Origin: RYN-122 sp963761655 | GTDB taxonomy: Bacteria > Actinomycetota > Actinomycetes > Mycobacteriales > SCTD01 | Assembly: GCA_963761655.1 (NCBI GenBank) | Contig: CAVXHI010000002.1 | Location: forward strand, 372,001 to 436,000 | Direction: 5' to 3' | DNA length: 64,000 nucleotides | In this document: piece by piece, positions 24,571 through 33,538 of the stretch | Position numbering within the stretch: the stretch's first letter is position 1 | How the letters are laid out: every line of letters begins with the position of its first letter | Translations under genes and position numbers: made by a program | The notes under the pieces: generated by a model | The model's database searches: none | The model's input: only the letters and a program-made list of their open reading frames with translations | What the model was told of the DNA's origin: nothing

Positions 24571-26489
24571 GCGGAGACCAGCGCGCGGTCGTCGGCGGGC
24601 GCGGACGGCCGTCGTCGGTCGGCTCCGCGCCCGACCGCCCCGGCGATGCCGTCGGGCGAGGCGTTGAGGACGGCGACGAGCACCACGCCGGTGAGCAGGG
24701 TGACGACGCTGGCCGCGCGGCCGTTGGCGACGTCGTCGGTGGCGCCGAGGGTGAGGGTGGACAGGGTGACGATCATCCCGCCGAAGAGCGCGCCCGGCAC
24801 GGACGCGACCCCGACGATGACGGCGTAGGCGAGCAGCGTGATCGACCGGGTGAAGTCGAACGGGGCGCCGGACGCGCCCTGCAGGAGCCCGGCGTACAGG
24901 GCGCCCGCGAGTCCGGCGAGGAAGCCGCTGGCGGCGAACCCGCGCAGCTTCACGCTGACCACGGAGAAGCCCATGGCGGAGGTCGCCGGCTCGCTGGAGC
25001 GCAGGGCCGTGAGGGCCGCTCCCGTGCGGCCCCGGCGCAGGGACGCGACCCCGAACGCGCACAGCAGGAACACCCCCAGCACCAGCCAGGCGTAGGCCCG
25101 CTCGCCCTGCGCGGCGTGACCGGGGTCGAGGTTCGCGAAGCCGGGGCGCGGGACCTCGCGGGTGCTCGACGCGGACGCGAACGGGGCCCAGCCGTAGAGG
25201 AACCGGTCGGCGGTGAAGGCCAGCGACAGGGTCGCGATGGCGAGCTCGAGCGGTGCCAGCCGCACGGCAGGCAGCCCGACGACGGCCGCGACCGCGGCAG
25301 CCATCAGCGCGCCGAGCAGGACCGCCAGGACGAAGGGCACGCCGTGCGAGAGCCAGATGCCGGTGCCGAACGCCCCGACCCCCATGAACACCGCCTGGCA
25401 CACCGACACCTGCCCGACGACGCCGACGAGCAGTACCAGGGACAGGACCGCCAGCGCCCAGATCGCCGTCAGCGCGATCGTGGAGCGGGAGAGGTTGCCG
25501 ACGTCGTCGACGAGCAGCGGCAGCAGCAGGGCGGTGAGGCCCACGCCGACGCCGTACGCCGCCGCGGTGCGCCCTGCCGGGAGCGGGCGGACCGGCACGG
25601 GTTCGAGCCCGCCGCTGGTCACGTCGCGGCGTCCGCCCGCCCGGGGCAGCAGCAGCGACCCGAGCACGACCGCCAGCGCCGTGAGCTCCTGCACGCCGGT
25701 GAGGCCGCTGCCGTTGAGCAGCTGCACCACGACCGGCTGCACGACGCCGAGGGCGATGCCGCCGAAGAAGGTGAGCGGCAGGGAGGACAGGCGCCCGACC
25801 AGGGCCGCCGCCAGGGCCTGGACCGTGAAGACGACGAGCGTCGTGGTGTCGAGCTTGTTGACCAGGGGCGTGATGAGCACGCCGGCGAGGCCGGAGATGC
25901 CGCCGCCGATGCCCCACGCCGTGAGGTTCACGCGGTCGACGCCGATGCCGAGCAGGCGGGCCGCCTCCGGCGCCTCGGCGACCGCGCGCGTGGCGGTCCC
26001 GAGGGCGGTCCGCTGGAAGAACAGCGAGAGCCCGAGGGCGAGCCCGGCCGCGATCACCACGACGGCGACCTGGTCCTGGCTGTACCGCAGCACGCCGGCG
26101 TCGATGAGGTTGGTCGGCTGGAGCAGCTGTGCGGGGGCGTTGGTGGCGACCTGCGTCCCGTACAGCCGCCCGACGGCTCCCTGCAGGGCGAGCAGCCAGC
26201 CCAGGGTCACGATCGTGCGGGACAGCGCCCCGGGCACGCGCCGCACCGACAGCTCGATGCCGATCCCGATGGTCACCCCGACGGCGATCGACAGCACGAT
26301 CGTCGGCACGATCGGCACGCCGTGCGCCGTCAGGGTGGAGGCCAGGTAGGCGCAGGCCAGCCCGATCGCGCCGGTGGCGAAGTTGAAGACGCCGGACGTC
26401 TTGTAGACGATGACGATGCCCAGCGCCTGCAGCGCGTACATGGCCCCGATGGGCAGGCCGCCGAGGGCGAGAGCGACGTAGACACGCAT
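24567..26489 (-). CDS. Fused LivH-LivM branched-chain-type ABC permease
   Basis: A 640-residue membrane protein: residues about 1-290 are LivH-like (ALGGLPIGAMYALQALGIVIVYKTSGVFNFATGAIG; coupling helix AVAEAPEAARLLGI; GISGLAGVL), and residues about 315-610 are LivM-like (LSLVLLVGVVGQVSVCQAVFMGVGAFGTG; LRSSEPATSAMGFSVVSVKLRGFAASGFLAGLAGALYA). Both coupling loops with the EAA-like motif (EAPEAARLLGI, SEPATSAMGF) are present, so one chain supplies both halves of the channel. Start ATG 26489 is three bases from the stop of the binding-protein gene. Substrate could be branched-chain amino acids, urea, short amides or another small polar compound. Confidence 0.9.
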   Translation of the reverse strand: MRVYVALALGGLPIGAMYALQALGIVIVYKTSGVFNFATGAIGLACAYLASTLTAHGVPIVPTIVLSIAVGVTIGIGIELSVRRVPGALSRTIVTLGWLLALQGAVGRLYGTQVATNAPAQLLQPTNLIDAGVLRYSQDQVAVVVIAAGLALGLSLFFQRTALGTATRAVAEAPEAARLLGIGVDRVNLTAWGIGGGISGLAGVLITPLVNKLDTTTLVVFTVQALAAALVGRLSSLPLTFFGGIALGVVQPVVVQLLNGSGLTGVQELTALAVVLGSLLLPRAGGRRDVTSGGLEPVPVRPLPAGRTAAAYGVGVGLTALLLPLLVDDVGNLSRSTIALTAIWALAVLSLVLLVGVVGQVSVCQAVFMGVGAFGTGIWLSHGVPFVLAVLLGALMAAAVAAVVGLPAVRLAPLELAIATLSLAFTADRFLYGWAPFASASSTREVPRPGFANLDPGHAAQGERAYAWLVLGVFLLCAFGVASLRRGRTGAALTALRSSEPATSAMGFSVVSVKLRGFAASGFLAGLAGALYAGLLQGASGAPFDFTRSITLLAYAVIVGVASVPGALFGGMIVTLSTLTLGATDDVANGRAASVVTLLTGVVLVAVLNASPDGIAGAVGRGADRRRPSAPADDRALVSA

Positions 26490-26492
26490 GGC

Positions 26493-27893
26493 CTAGAACC
26501 TCGTGTCGTCGCAGGAGAAGGGCTTGTACGGCACGACCTTGCCGCCGCGGACGCGCCCGAGCTGGAAGCAGCGGTTGATGTCGTGGGCGCCGGAGGAGAA
26601 CACCAGCCTGGAGGTGAAGCCCTTGCCGGTGTCGGCGGGCAGGCTGTCGAGGGTCGCCATGAGCCTCGGCCGCGTGACGTCGTCGCCCATCTTCCGGAGC
26701 GCGTCGACGAACACCTTGGCGCTGAACCAGCCCGAGAGCCCCAGGTAGCTGACCTGGGCCCGGCTGCCGAACTGCTTGCGCACCGCGCTCGCGTACTCCT
26801 GCACCTGCGGCCCGCCGCCGTCCAGGAAGGCGAAGTCGCTGGCGACCAGGACGCCCTCGGTGGTCGGCCCCTGCTTCACGGTCGGGTCGGTGAACAGCGG
26901 GTCGGCGATGTGGACCGGCCGGTAGTCCTGGCGGTCCATCGCCTGCTGCAGCCGGTTGTCGGCCGTCTGGTCGATGATCGTCGCGATGCCGTCGACGCCG
27001 GACAGCCGGAACTGCGTGACGACGTCGTCGTAGGACGCCTTGGTGACGTCGACCTTCGCGATGTCGTCCCTGTCGAACGGCTTGCCGACGCTCTTGAGGC
27101 CGGCGGCGAAGGCGGTCTCCTGCCGGGTGTTCGCGGCCGCAGACTGGTTGCTGATGTAGATCAGCCCCGCCCGGGTCACCTTCTCGCTGCCGAGCAGCCG
27201 GCCCATCTGGTACCCGAGGTGGTTGCTCTGGAAGACGTAGCTGTACGGGCTGTCGTACTCGCCGACCTGCCCGAACGCCCCGACCAGCGGGACCTTGTTC
27301 TGCTCGAGGAACGGCACGATGCCGTTCTCGGTCAGCGGCGCCTGCCAGCCGACGAACGCGAAGACGCCGGAGCTGACCAGCTGCTGCGCCTGCTGCCGGC
27401 CGCGGGCGGCGTCGAGCTGGTCGTCGCGCAGGTCCAGCTCGAGCGTCCTGCCGTTGACCCCGCCCGCGGCGTTGACGCTGTCGACGTAGGCCTTGGTGCC
27501 CTGCGCCGCCGCGGCGAAGTTGATGGCGCCGGTCTGCGTGACGATCGAGCCGATGCGGATGGGCGCGCCCTTGGCGACGACGCCGGCCGCGGGCACCGGT
27601 CCGCTGTCCACGGGGGTGGTCGTGCCCGGCGCGGCCGAGGCGCGGGTGCCGGCCCGGCCGGGCACGGCGGCGGTCCCCGGACGGGCGGAGGCGCCCGGGG
27701 CGGCGGAGGCGGCTGCGCCGTCGACGGTCTCGGCAGGCAGGCCGTCGGCCGTCGTGCCCGGCGCGGCCGCGGTGAGCACCTCGGACGTGGACGGCTCGTC
27801 GCTGAGCCCGCCGACCAGCACGACGCCGAAGACCCCGGCGGCGAGCAGCTGCAGGGCGAACAGGGCGGCGAGCAGCCGGTCGCGGGTGCTCAC
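26493..27893 (-). CDS. ABC transporter substrate-binding protein, membrane-anchored (copy 1)
   Basis: A 466-residue type I periplasmic-binding-fold protein (Peripla_BP_6): PIRIGSIVTQTGAINFAAAAQGTKAYVDSVNAAGGVNGRTLEL, then VAFVGWQAPLTENGIVPFLEQ and SYDDVVTQFRLSGVDGI. It has no lipobox; the N-terminal helix (RLLAALFALQLLAAGVFGVVLVGG) looks like an uncleaved anchor, followed by a Pro/Ala/Gly linker of about 70 residues with PGTAAVPGRAG. So it should be tethered to the membrane outer face. A pair of Cys near the C-terminus (INRCFQLG, FSCDD) may form a disulphide. Directly upstream of the permease gene. Confidence 0.88.
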   Translation of the reverse strand: MSTRDRLLAALFALQLLAAGVFGVVLVGGLSDEPSTSEVLTAAAPGTTADGLPAETVDGAAASAAPGASARPGTAAVPGRAGTRASAAPGTTTPVDSGPVPAAGVVAKGAPIRIGSIVTQTGAINFAAAAQGTKAYVDSVNAAGGVNGRTLELDLRDDQLDAARGRQQAQQLVSSGVFAFVGWQAPLTENGIVPFLEQNKVPLVGAFGQVGEYDSPYSYVFQSNHLGYQMGRLLGSEKVTRAGLIYISNQSAAANTRQETAFAAGLKSVGKPFDRDDIAKVDVTKASYDDVVTQFRLSGVDGIATIIDQTADNRLQQAMDRQDYRPVHIADPLFTDPTVKQGPTTEGVLVASDFAFLDGGGPQVQEYASAVRKQFGSRAQVSYLGLSGWFSAKVFVDALRKMGDDVTRPRLMATLDSLPADTGKGFTSRLVFSSGAHDINRCFQLGRVRGGKVVPYKPFSCDDTRF

Positions 27894-27968
27894 GCGGACG
27901 CCCGCCCGGGGGTCTGCCGACCGTGGGTCAGCGGAGTGGAGCGGGGGACGACCATCGACCGGGACACC

Positions 27969-29396
27969 TCAGAACTTCTGCTCGTCGCAGCGCCAGTCGG
28001 TGAGGCGGGTGACCGTGCCCCCGACCAGCTTGCCGATCTTCAGGCAGCGGTTGAGGTCGCGGGTGTCGTTCGCGTACGGCCCGAACTGCAGCGGGCTGGT
28101 GAAGCCGCCCGTGGTCGGGGGGAGCGTCGCCATGACGCGCAGCAGGTTGGTGCGGCTGACGTCGGCGCCCATCCTCCTGACCGCCTCGGTGAACACCGCG
28201 GCGTTGAGCCAGCCCTGCTGACCGATGTAGTTGATCTGGGCCTTGGCGCCGTACGCCGCACGGACCGTCTGCTCGTACTCGCGCACCGGCGGGGGGCCGC
28301 CCTGGACGAACTCGAGGTCGGTGGCGACGAACGTGCCGTCCGCCCCGCGCGGGAGCTTGACCGTGGGGTCGAGGACCAGGGGCACGGCGACGTGCTTCGG
28401 GCGGTACGCCTGGCGGGCCTGCGCCTGCTCGAGCCGGTTGTACGCGGTCTGGTCCAGGACGGTCGCCATGCCGTCGACGCCGTCGAGCTTGAAGCTCGTG
28501 ACGGTGTCGTCGTAGGAGGCCTTCGTCGGGTCGACCACCGCGATGTCGCCGTCGGTGAGCTTCACGCCCTTGGTCGCGAAGCCGGCCCGGAAGCCCTTCA
28601 CGAGGCCGTCGTCGGCGGCCTTGCTGTTGTTCGTGATGAAGATGACGCCGGGCTTCTTGACGCCCTGCTCGGCCAGCCAGCTGCCCATCTGGAAGCCGTA
28701 GTGGCCGTAGGACGCGCTCATGATCCAGCTGTAGGGGGAGTGGTACTCCGCCTGCTGGCCGTACGCGCCGATCAGCGGGACGCGGTTCTGCTCGAGGAAC
28801 GGCACGATCCCGTTCTCGGTCAGCGGCGCGTTCCAGGCGGCGAAGGCGAAGACGCCCCCGGCGAGCATCTGCTGCGCCTGCTGCCGCCCGCGGGCGGGGT
28901 CGAGCTGGTCGTCGCGCAGGTCCAGCTCGATCCTGCGCCCGTTGACCCCGCCGGCCGCGTTGACCTTGTCGAAGTAGGCCTTGGCGCCCTGGGCGGCGGA
29001 GGCGAAGTTGATCGCGCCGGTCTGCGTGACGATGGCGCCGATCTTGATGGGGGCGCCCTTCGCGACGGCCGGGCCGCCGGCGGGCGGCAGGGCGGCCTCC
29101 GGGGCCCCGGCCCGCGGGGCCGTCCCGGGCCGGGCCGACGCTCCCGGGACCGCCTGCGTGCCCGGCACCGCTCCGGTGCCGCCCGCGACGGGAGCCCCCG
29201 ACGCGCCAGGGGCCACCGGCACGCTGGCGTCCCCGGGGAGCAGCTGCTCGGGGCCGGCTCCGGCCGCCACCGCCGAGGAGGTCAGCGGCGTGCGGTCACG
29301 GTCGCGCAGGGCGTCGACGAGGACGAACCCCAGCACGGCGGCGGCGCTGAGCTGCAGGGCGAACAGCAGTGCCAGCAGTCGGTCGCGGCTGCCCAC
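27969..29396 (-). CDS. ABC transporter substrate-binding protein, membrane-anchored (copy 2)
   Basis: A 475-residue paralogue of the next gene, with the same layout: uncleaved-looking N-terminal helix (RLLALLFALQLSAAAVLGFVLVDA), a Pro/Ala/Gly linker with PGTQAVPGASARPGT, then the binding domain (PIKIGAIVTQTGAINFASAAQGAKAYFDKVNAAGGVNGRRIEL), and the same C-terminal Cys pair (LNRCLKIG, WRCDEQ). Start GTG at 29396 follows GGGGGAGAG; the first gene of the operon. The two copies differ in the hinge and ligand-facing loops (FAAWNAPLTENG versus FVGWQAPLTENG), so they may bind different ligands. Divergent from the tetR gene. Confidence 0.88.
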   Translation of the reverse strand: MGSRDRLLALLFALQLSAAAVLGFVLVDALRDRDRTPLTSSAVAAGAGPEQLLPGDASVPVAPGASGAPVAGGTGAVPGTQAVPGASARPGTAPRAGAPEAALPPAGGPAVAKGAPIKIGAIVTQTGAINFASAAQGAKAYFDKVNAAGGVNGRRIELDLRDDQLDPARGRQQAQQMLAGGVFAFAAWNAPLTENGIVPFLEQNRVPLIGAYGQQAEYHSPYSWIMSASYGHYGFQMGSWLAEQGVKKPGVIFITNNSKAADDGLVKGFRAGFATKGVKLTDGDIAVVDPTKASYDDTVTSFKLDGVDGMATVLDQTAYNRLEQAQARQAYRPKHVAVPLVLDPTVKLPRGADGTFVATDLEFVQGGPPPVREYEQTVRAAYGAKAQINYIGQQGWLNAAVFTEAVRRMGADVSRTNLLRVMATLPPTTGGFTSPLQFGPYANDTRDLNRCLKIGKLVGGTVTRLTDWRCDEQKF

Positions 29397-29528
29397 GTCG
29401 CTCTCCCCCTGCTCGACGGACCGGCGGACCCGACGACCGGGCCCTGCGCGGCACCGGAGCACGCTCGACACCCGGCAAGGTGAGGATGTTTCATGTCTGG
29501 TCACCGGTCAAGGACCCTGGAGGACCTC

Positions 29529-30167
29529 GTGAGCGCCGCGCACCTGTCCGCTGCCCGGCGCACGCCGGTGCAGGAGCGCAGCGCCGCCCGCGTCGAGCGG
29601 ATGCTGGACGCCGCTGCCGCCCTGCTGGACGCGTCCGGGGCCGAGGGCCTCACGACGAGCAGCGTGGCCCGGGAGGCCGGCGTCAGCGTCGGGTCGCTGT
29701 ACCAGTTCTTCCCGGACCTGCCCGCCGTCCTGCAGGCGCTCGCGCGGCGCTCGTTCGACCGCTACCGCACCGGTCTGTCCGCCCGGGTGAAGGCGGACCC
29801 GCCCGGCGGTTGGCCGGACCTCGTGCGGCAGGTCGTCGACACCTACGTCGTCTTCGCCCGCGACGAGCCCGGCTTCCGGCTGCTGAACCTCGGCGGTCCG
29901 CTGGGGACCCGCGCCGCGGAGGGCTACGACAACGGGCTGGTCGCCGGCGCCCTCGGCGACGTGCTGGTCCAGGTCCTCCCCGAGGTCGACGCGTCCCCGG
30001 AGCTGACCCGAGCCCTGCGCGTCGCGGTCGAGGCGGGGGAGGCCGTGCTCGCCCTGGCCTTCCGGCGCCACCCGTCGGGCGACCCGGCCCTGGTCGCGGA
30101 GCTCAAGCGCTTCCTGGTGGCCGGCCTCGCCGACGTCCTGCCCGCCCCGGAGCGCCTCCCCGGCTGA
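29529..30167 (+). CDS. TetR family transcriptional regulator
   Basis: A 212-residue regulator: HTH segment AALLDASGAEGLTTSSVAREAGVSVGSLYQFFPDLPAVLQALARR, ligand domain following. GTG at 29529 is preferred because GGAGG lies at 29519-29523; an ATG at 29493 is an alternative and would add 12 residues. It is divergent from the ABC transporter operon across about 130 bases and is the best candidate for its regulator. I could not find a convincing palindrome in that interval. The next gene, dinG-like, is 27 bases downstream. Confidence 0.86.
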   Translation: MSAAHLSAARRTPVQERSAARVERMLDAAAALLDASGAEGLTTSSVAREAGVSVGSLYQFFPDLPAVLQALARRSFDRYRTGLSARVKADPPGGWPDLVRQVVDTYVVFARDEPGFRLLNLGGPLGTRAAEGYDNGLVAGALGDVLVQVLPEVDASPELTRALRVAVEAGEAVLALAFRRHPSGDPALVAELKRFLVAGLADVLPAPERLPG

Positions 30168-30194
30168 CGGCTGCTGCTCGGGCAGACTCTCCGG

Positions 30195-32438
30195 GTGGGC
30201 ACGCAGGAGCGGATCGGGCGGCTGCTGCGCGCCGGCCTGCAGGCGGTGCCCGGGGCCGAGCCGCGGCCCGGGCAGCTGGCCATGGCCGAGGCCGTCGACA
30301 CGGCGCTGCGCACCGGTGAGCACCTGCTCGTGCAGGCCGCCACCGGCACGGGCAAGTCCGTCGGCTACCTCGTGCCGGCGCTCGCCAGCGGCAAGCGCGT
30401 CGTGGTCGCGACCGCCACCAAGGCCCTGCAGGCGCAGCTCGTCGACAAGGACCTGCCCCGGCTCGTGGCCGCGCTCGCCTCGGCGCTGGGCCGCACCCCG
30501 ACGTACGCGCTGGCGAAGGGGCGGGGCAACTACGTCTGCCTGCAGCAGGTGCACGGTGGCCCGGGCGCCGTGGAGGACGAGCAGGAGGGCCTGTTCGAGA
30601 CCTTCGCCCCGGGGAGTGGGCACAGCGCTCTGGCCGGGACCGTGATGAGGCTGCGGGAGTGGGCCGCCACCACGGAGAGCGGCGACCGCGACGACGTCCC
30701 CTTCCCGGTCGGCGACCTGGCCTGGCGGCAGGTGTCGGTGTCCGCCCGCGACTGCCTCGGCGGCCGCTGCCCCGACCGCGCCGACTGCTTCAGCGAGCGT
30801 GCCCGGGAGACCGCCAAGGAGGCCGACGTCGTGGTGGCGAACCACGCGCTGCTGGCCCTGGACGCGTTCACCTCCGCGTCCGTGCTGCCCGAGCACACCG
30901 CCGTCGTGCTGGACGAGGCGCACGAGTTCGTGTCGTCCGCGACCGACGCCCTCACCCACGAGCTGTCCGACCGCGAGCTGCGCCGGGCGCTCAAGGCGGC
31001 CGAGGGGCTGCTCAGCGCCTCGGTGCTGGCCCGGGTCGAGGACGCCCAGGGCGGGGTCGAGGGGCTGCTCGCGACGACGCCGGTCGGGCTGGTCGAGGGC
31101 GGCCTGCCGGCGTACGCGCTCGAGGTCCTGACCGCCGCCGAGGGCGCGTTCGGGGCAGCGGCGTCGGAGGCCGGGCGGTCGGCCGAGGGGGAGGACGAGC
31201 TCGAGAAGGCCCGGCGCGACCGCGCGAAGCTCGCCCTCGCCGCCGTCGCGGAGACGGCCGCCGAGCTGCGGGTGCCCTCGGTGCCGTCGGCGCTGTACGC
31301 CGTCGCGGCCGGGTCCTCGGCCGCGCTGCGGGTGTCGCCGCTGTCGGTCGGCGGGGCGCTGAACACGCGGCTGTTCGGGGAGCGCACCGTCGTGGCGACG
31401 TCGGCCACGATCACCGTCGGCGGGTCCTTCCGGCACGCCTCGCGGCAGATGGGCCTGCCCTGGCTCGGGGGCAGGCCGGTCGGCGACGGCGAGGAGCACG
31501 ACGTCCGCGACCCCGCGGCGCAGGACGAGGTGCTGGACGCCGACGACGACCGGGCGCCCGTCCGCTGGCGCCACCTGGACGTCGGCAGCCCGTTCGACCA
31601 CGCCCGCCAGGCGCAGCTCTGGGTCGCCGACCGGCTGCCCGACCCCGGCCGGATGCCGCAGTCCTGGGCGCGCGAGGTCGACGAGACCCTGGTCGAGCTG
31701 GTGCAGGCCGCGGGTGGACGGACCCTCGGGCTGTTCTCCAGCACCGCCGCCGCGGCCCGCGCCGCCGCCTCCGTCCGGGCCGCGACCGACCTGCCCGTGC
31801 TGCTGCAGGGCGAGGACTCCGCCGCCGCGCTGACCCACCGCTTCGCCTCCGACGCGCGCACCTGCCTGTTCGGCACCCGGTCGTTCTGGCAGGGCGTCGA
31901 CGTCCCCGGCCCGGCCTGCCAGCTGGTGGTCATCGACCGGATCCCCTTCACCCACGTCGACGACCCGCTGGTGAAGGCACGCCTCACCGACGCCGGGGCG
32001 CACGGGTTCTCGGACGTCACGCTGCCGCCCGCCGCGGTGCTGCTCGCCCAGGGCGCAGGGCGGCTGCTGCGCGGTCCGCACGACCGCGGCGTCGTCGCCG
32101 TGCTCGACCCGCGCCTCGGCACCGCCCGGTACGCCGGTCTCCTGCTGGCGACCCTGCCGCCGTTCTACCGGGCACGGGACAAGGAGCGGGTGCTGGCCTC
32201 GCTGCGCGCGATCGACGCCGCGGCCTCGGCCGTCGTGCCCCCGCAGGCGCGGACGTCGCGGTCGGCAGGCGTGCCGGTGGTGCCCGGGGGTCGGACGTGG
32301 TCGGTGGACGAGGACGGACTGCTGCGCGCGGCCGTCGAGAAGGGGCGCTCCCTGGCGGTGCTGGCCGAGCGGCACGAGGTGTCGGAGGCCGACCTCGCCG
32401 AGCGCGTGCGCTGGCTCGGCCTCCCGGTGCCGGTCTAG
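30195..32438 (+). CDS. dinG: DinG/Rad3-family ATP-dependent DNA helicase
   Basis: A 747-residue helicase: Walker A QAATGTGKSVGYLVPAL (about 46-62), DEAH box LDEAHEF with Asp240-His243, and the four iron-sulphur cysteines in the expected order: NYVCLQQ, then RDCLGGRCPDRADCFSE. Motif VI is in GAGRLLRGPHDRGVVAVLDPR. DinG-type enzymes unwind D-loops, R-loops and forked DNA 5' to 3'. The C-terminal about 90 residues (from ARTSRSAGVPVVPGGRTW) form a small WSVDEDGLLRAAVEKGRSLAVLAERHEVSEADLAERV tail that looks like a winged-helix or HTH module. Overlaps the convergent amidohydrolase stop by four bases. Confidence 0.92.
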   Translation: MGTQERIGRLLRAGLQAVPGAEPRPGQLAMAEAVDTALRTGEHLLVQAATGTGKSVGYLVPALASGKRVVVATATKALQAQLVDKDLPRLVAALASALGRTPTYALAKGRGNYVCLQQVHGGPGAVEDEQEGLFETFAPGSGHSALAGTVMRLREWAATTESGDRDDVPFPVGDLAWRQVSVSARDCLGGRCPDRADCFSERARETAKEADVVVANHALLALDAFTSASVLPEHTAVVLDEAHEFVSSATDALTHELSDRELRRALKAAEGLLSASVLARVEDAQGGVEGLLATTPVGLVEGGLPAYALEVLTAAEGAFGAAASEAGRSAEGEDELEKARRDRAKLALAAVAETAAELRVPSVPSALYAVAAGSSAALRVSPLSVGGALNTRLFGERTVVATSATITVGGSFRHASRQMGLPWLGGRPVGDGEEHDVRDPAAQDEVLDADDDRAPVRWRHLDVGSPFDHARQAQLWVADRLPDPGRMPQSWAREVDETLVELVQAAGGRTLGLFSSTAAAARAAASVRAATDLPVLLQGEDSAAALTHRFASDARTCLFGTRSFWQGVDVPGPACQLVVIDRIPFTHVDDPLVKARLTDAGAHGFSDVTLPPAAVLLAQGAGRLLRGPHDRGVVAVLDPRLGTARYAGLLLATLPPFYRARDKERVLASLRAIDAAASAVVPPQARTSRSAGVPVVPGGRTWSVDEDGLLRAAVEKGRSLAVLAERHEVSEADLAERVRWLGLPVPV

Positions 32439-33511
32439 CGCACGACGCCGCGGAGCACGACGGCGCGGGGCGACTGCAGCACCCGCAGGTCCTCGCGGGG
32501 GTCGCCGTCAAGGACCAGCAGGTCGGCGGAGGCGCCCTCGCCCAGCGACTCCCGGCCCAGCCAGCGGCGGGCCGACCAGCAGGCGGCGTCCAGGGCGGCG
32601 ACCGGCGGGAGGCCGGCGTCGGCCAGGGCCTGCACCTCGTCGGCGATGCGGCCGTGGGCGAGCGAGCCGCCCGCGTCGGTCCCGGCGTAGACCGCGAGCC
32701 CGGCCTCGTGGGCGCTCCGGACCGTCTGGTGCCGCCGGGCGTGCAGGGCCCGCATGTGCGCGGCGTACGCCGGGAAGCGGGCCTCACCGGCCGCGGCGAT
32801 GCCGGGGAAGGTCTCGATGTTGATCAGCGTGGGCACGATCGCCACGCCGTTCTCGACGAGCAGCGGGAGGGTGTCCTCGGTGAGACCGGTCGCGTGCTCG
32901 ATGCAGTCGATGCCGGCCGCGACGAGGTCGGCGAGCGAGCTCTCCGCGAAGCAGTGCGCCGTCACCCGGGCCCCGAGCTCGTGGGCGGCCGCGATCGCCG
33001 GGCGCAGGGCCTCGAGCGGCCAGCAGGGCGCGAGGTCGCCGGCGTCGCGGTCGATCCAGTCGCCGACGAGCTTGACCCAGCCGTCGCCGCGGGCGGCCTG
33101 CCGGCGGACCTCCGCGACGAGGTCGTCCGGCTCGACCTCCTCCGCGAACCCGCGGACGTACCGCTTCGGCCGGGCGATGTGCCGCCCCGCCCGGACGACC
33201 CGAGGCAGGTCGTCGCGGTCGTCGATCCAGCGGGTGTCGGCGGGGGAGCCGGCGTCGCGCAGCAGCAGGGTGCCGCCGTCGCGGTCGGCCCGCGCCTGGG
33301 TCTCCGCGGTCTCCCGGTCGACCGCGCCGTGCCCGTCGAGCCCGACGTGGCAGTGCGCGTCGACCAGGCCCGGCACGACCCAGCCCTCCAGGGTGCGGGC
33401 GTCGCCCGGTGGCCGCTCCAGGGTGACCCGCCCGTCGACGACCCAGGCCTGGCCCGCCACCTCCTCGGGACCGAGCAGGACGGGGCCGGACAGGTGCAGG
33501 ACGTCGGTCAC
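32435..33511 (-). CDS. Metal-dependent amidohydrolase
   Basis: A 358-residue TIM-barrel amidohydrolase. Metal ligands visible: DAHCHVG (His53, His55), a candidate carboxylated Lys in GWVKLVGDW, TAHCFAE, CIEHATGL, and the terminal Asp in YAGTDAGGSL. The C-terminal region ASADLLVLDGDPREDLRVL returns to the small beta-sandwich. Such enzymes hydrolyse cyclic amides, imides or aryl carbamates; imidazolonepropionase- and prolidase-like relatives exist. GTG start 33511 is followed by TDVLHLSGPVLLGPEEV, the usual first sandwich strands. Divergent from the enoyl-CoA hydratase gene with only 27 bases between starts. Confidence 0.85.
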   Translation of the reverse strand: MTDVLHLSGPVLLGPEEVAGQAWVVDGRVTLERPPGDARTLEGWVVPGLVDAHCHVGLDGHGAVDRETAETQARADRDGGTLLLRDAGSPADTRWIDDRDDLPRVVRAGRHIARPKRYVRGFAEEVEPDDLVAEVRRQAARGDGWVKLVGDWIDRDAGDLAPCWPLEALRPAIAAAHELGARVTAHCFAESSLADLVAAGIDCIEHATGLTEDTLPLLVENGVAIVPTLINIETFPGIAAAGEARFPAYAAHMRALHARRHQTVRSAHEAGLAVYAGTDAGGSLAHGRIADEVQALADAGLPPVAALDAACWSARRWLGRESLGEGASADLLVLDGDPREDLRVLQSPRAVVLRGVVR

Positions 33512-33538
33512 GGGAGGGAGGCTGCCAGACTCGCCCGC

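Noticed and set aside
25116..29483. 1455-codon open frame on the plus strand across the ABC operon
   Set aside because: It is antisense to four genes with clear homology and intact motifs; its translation is Arg/Gly/Ala/His-rich, the signature of GC-driven shadow frames.
29397..29528. TetR operator between the ABC operon and tetR
   Set aside because: Only short imperfect dyads (around GGTCACCGGTCA) were seen; not enough to call a site.
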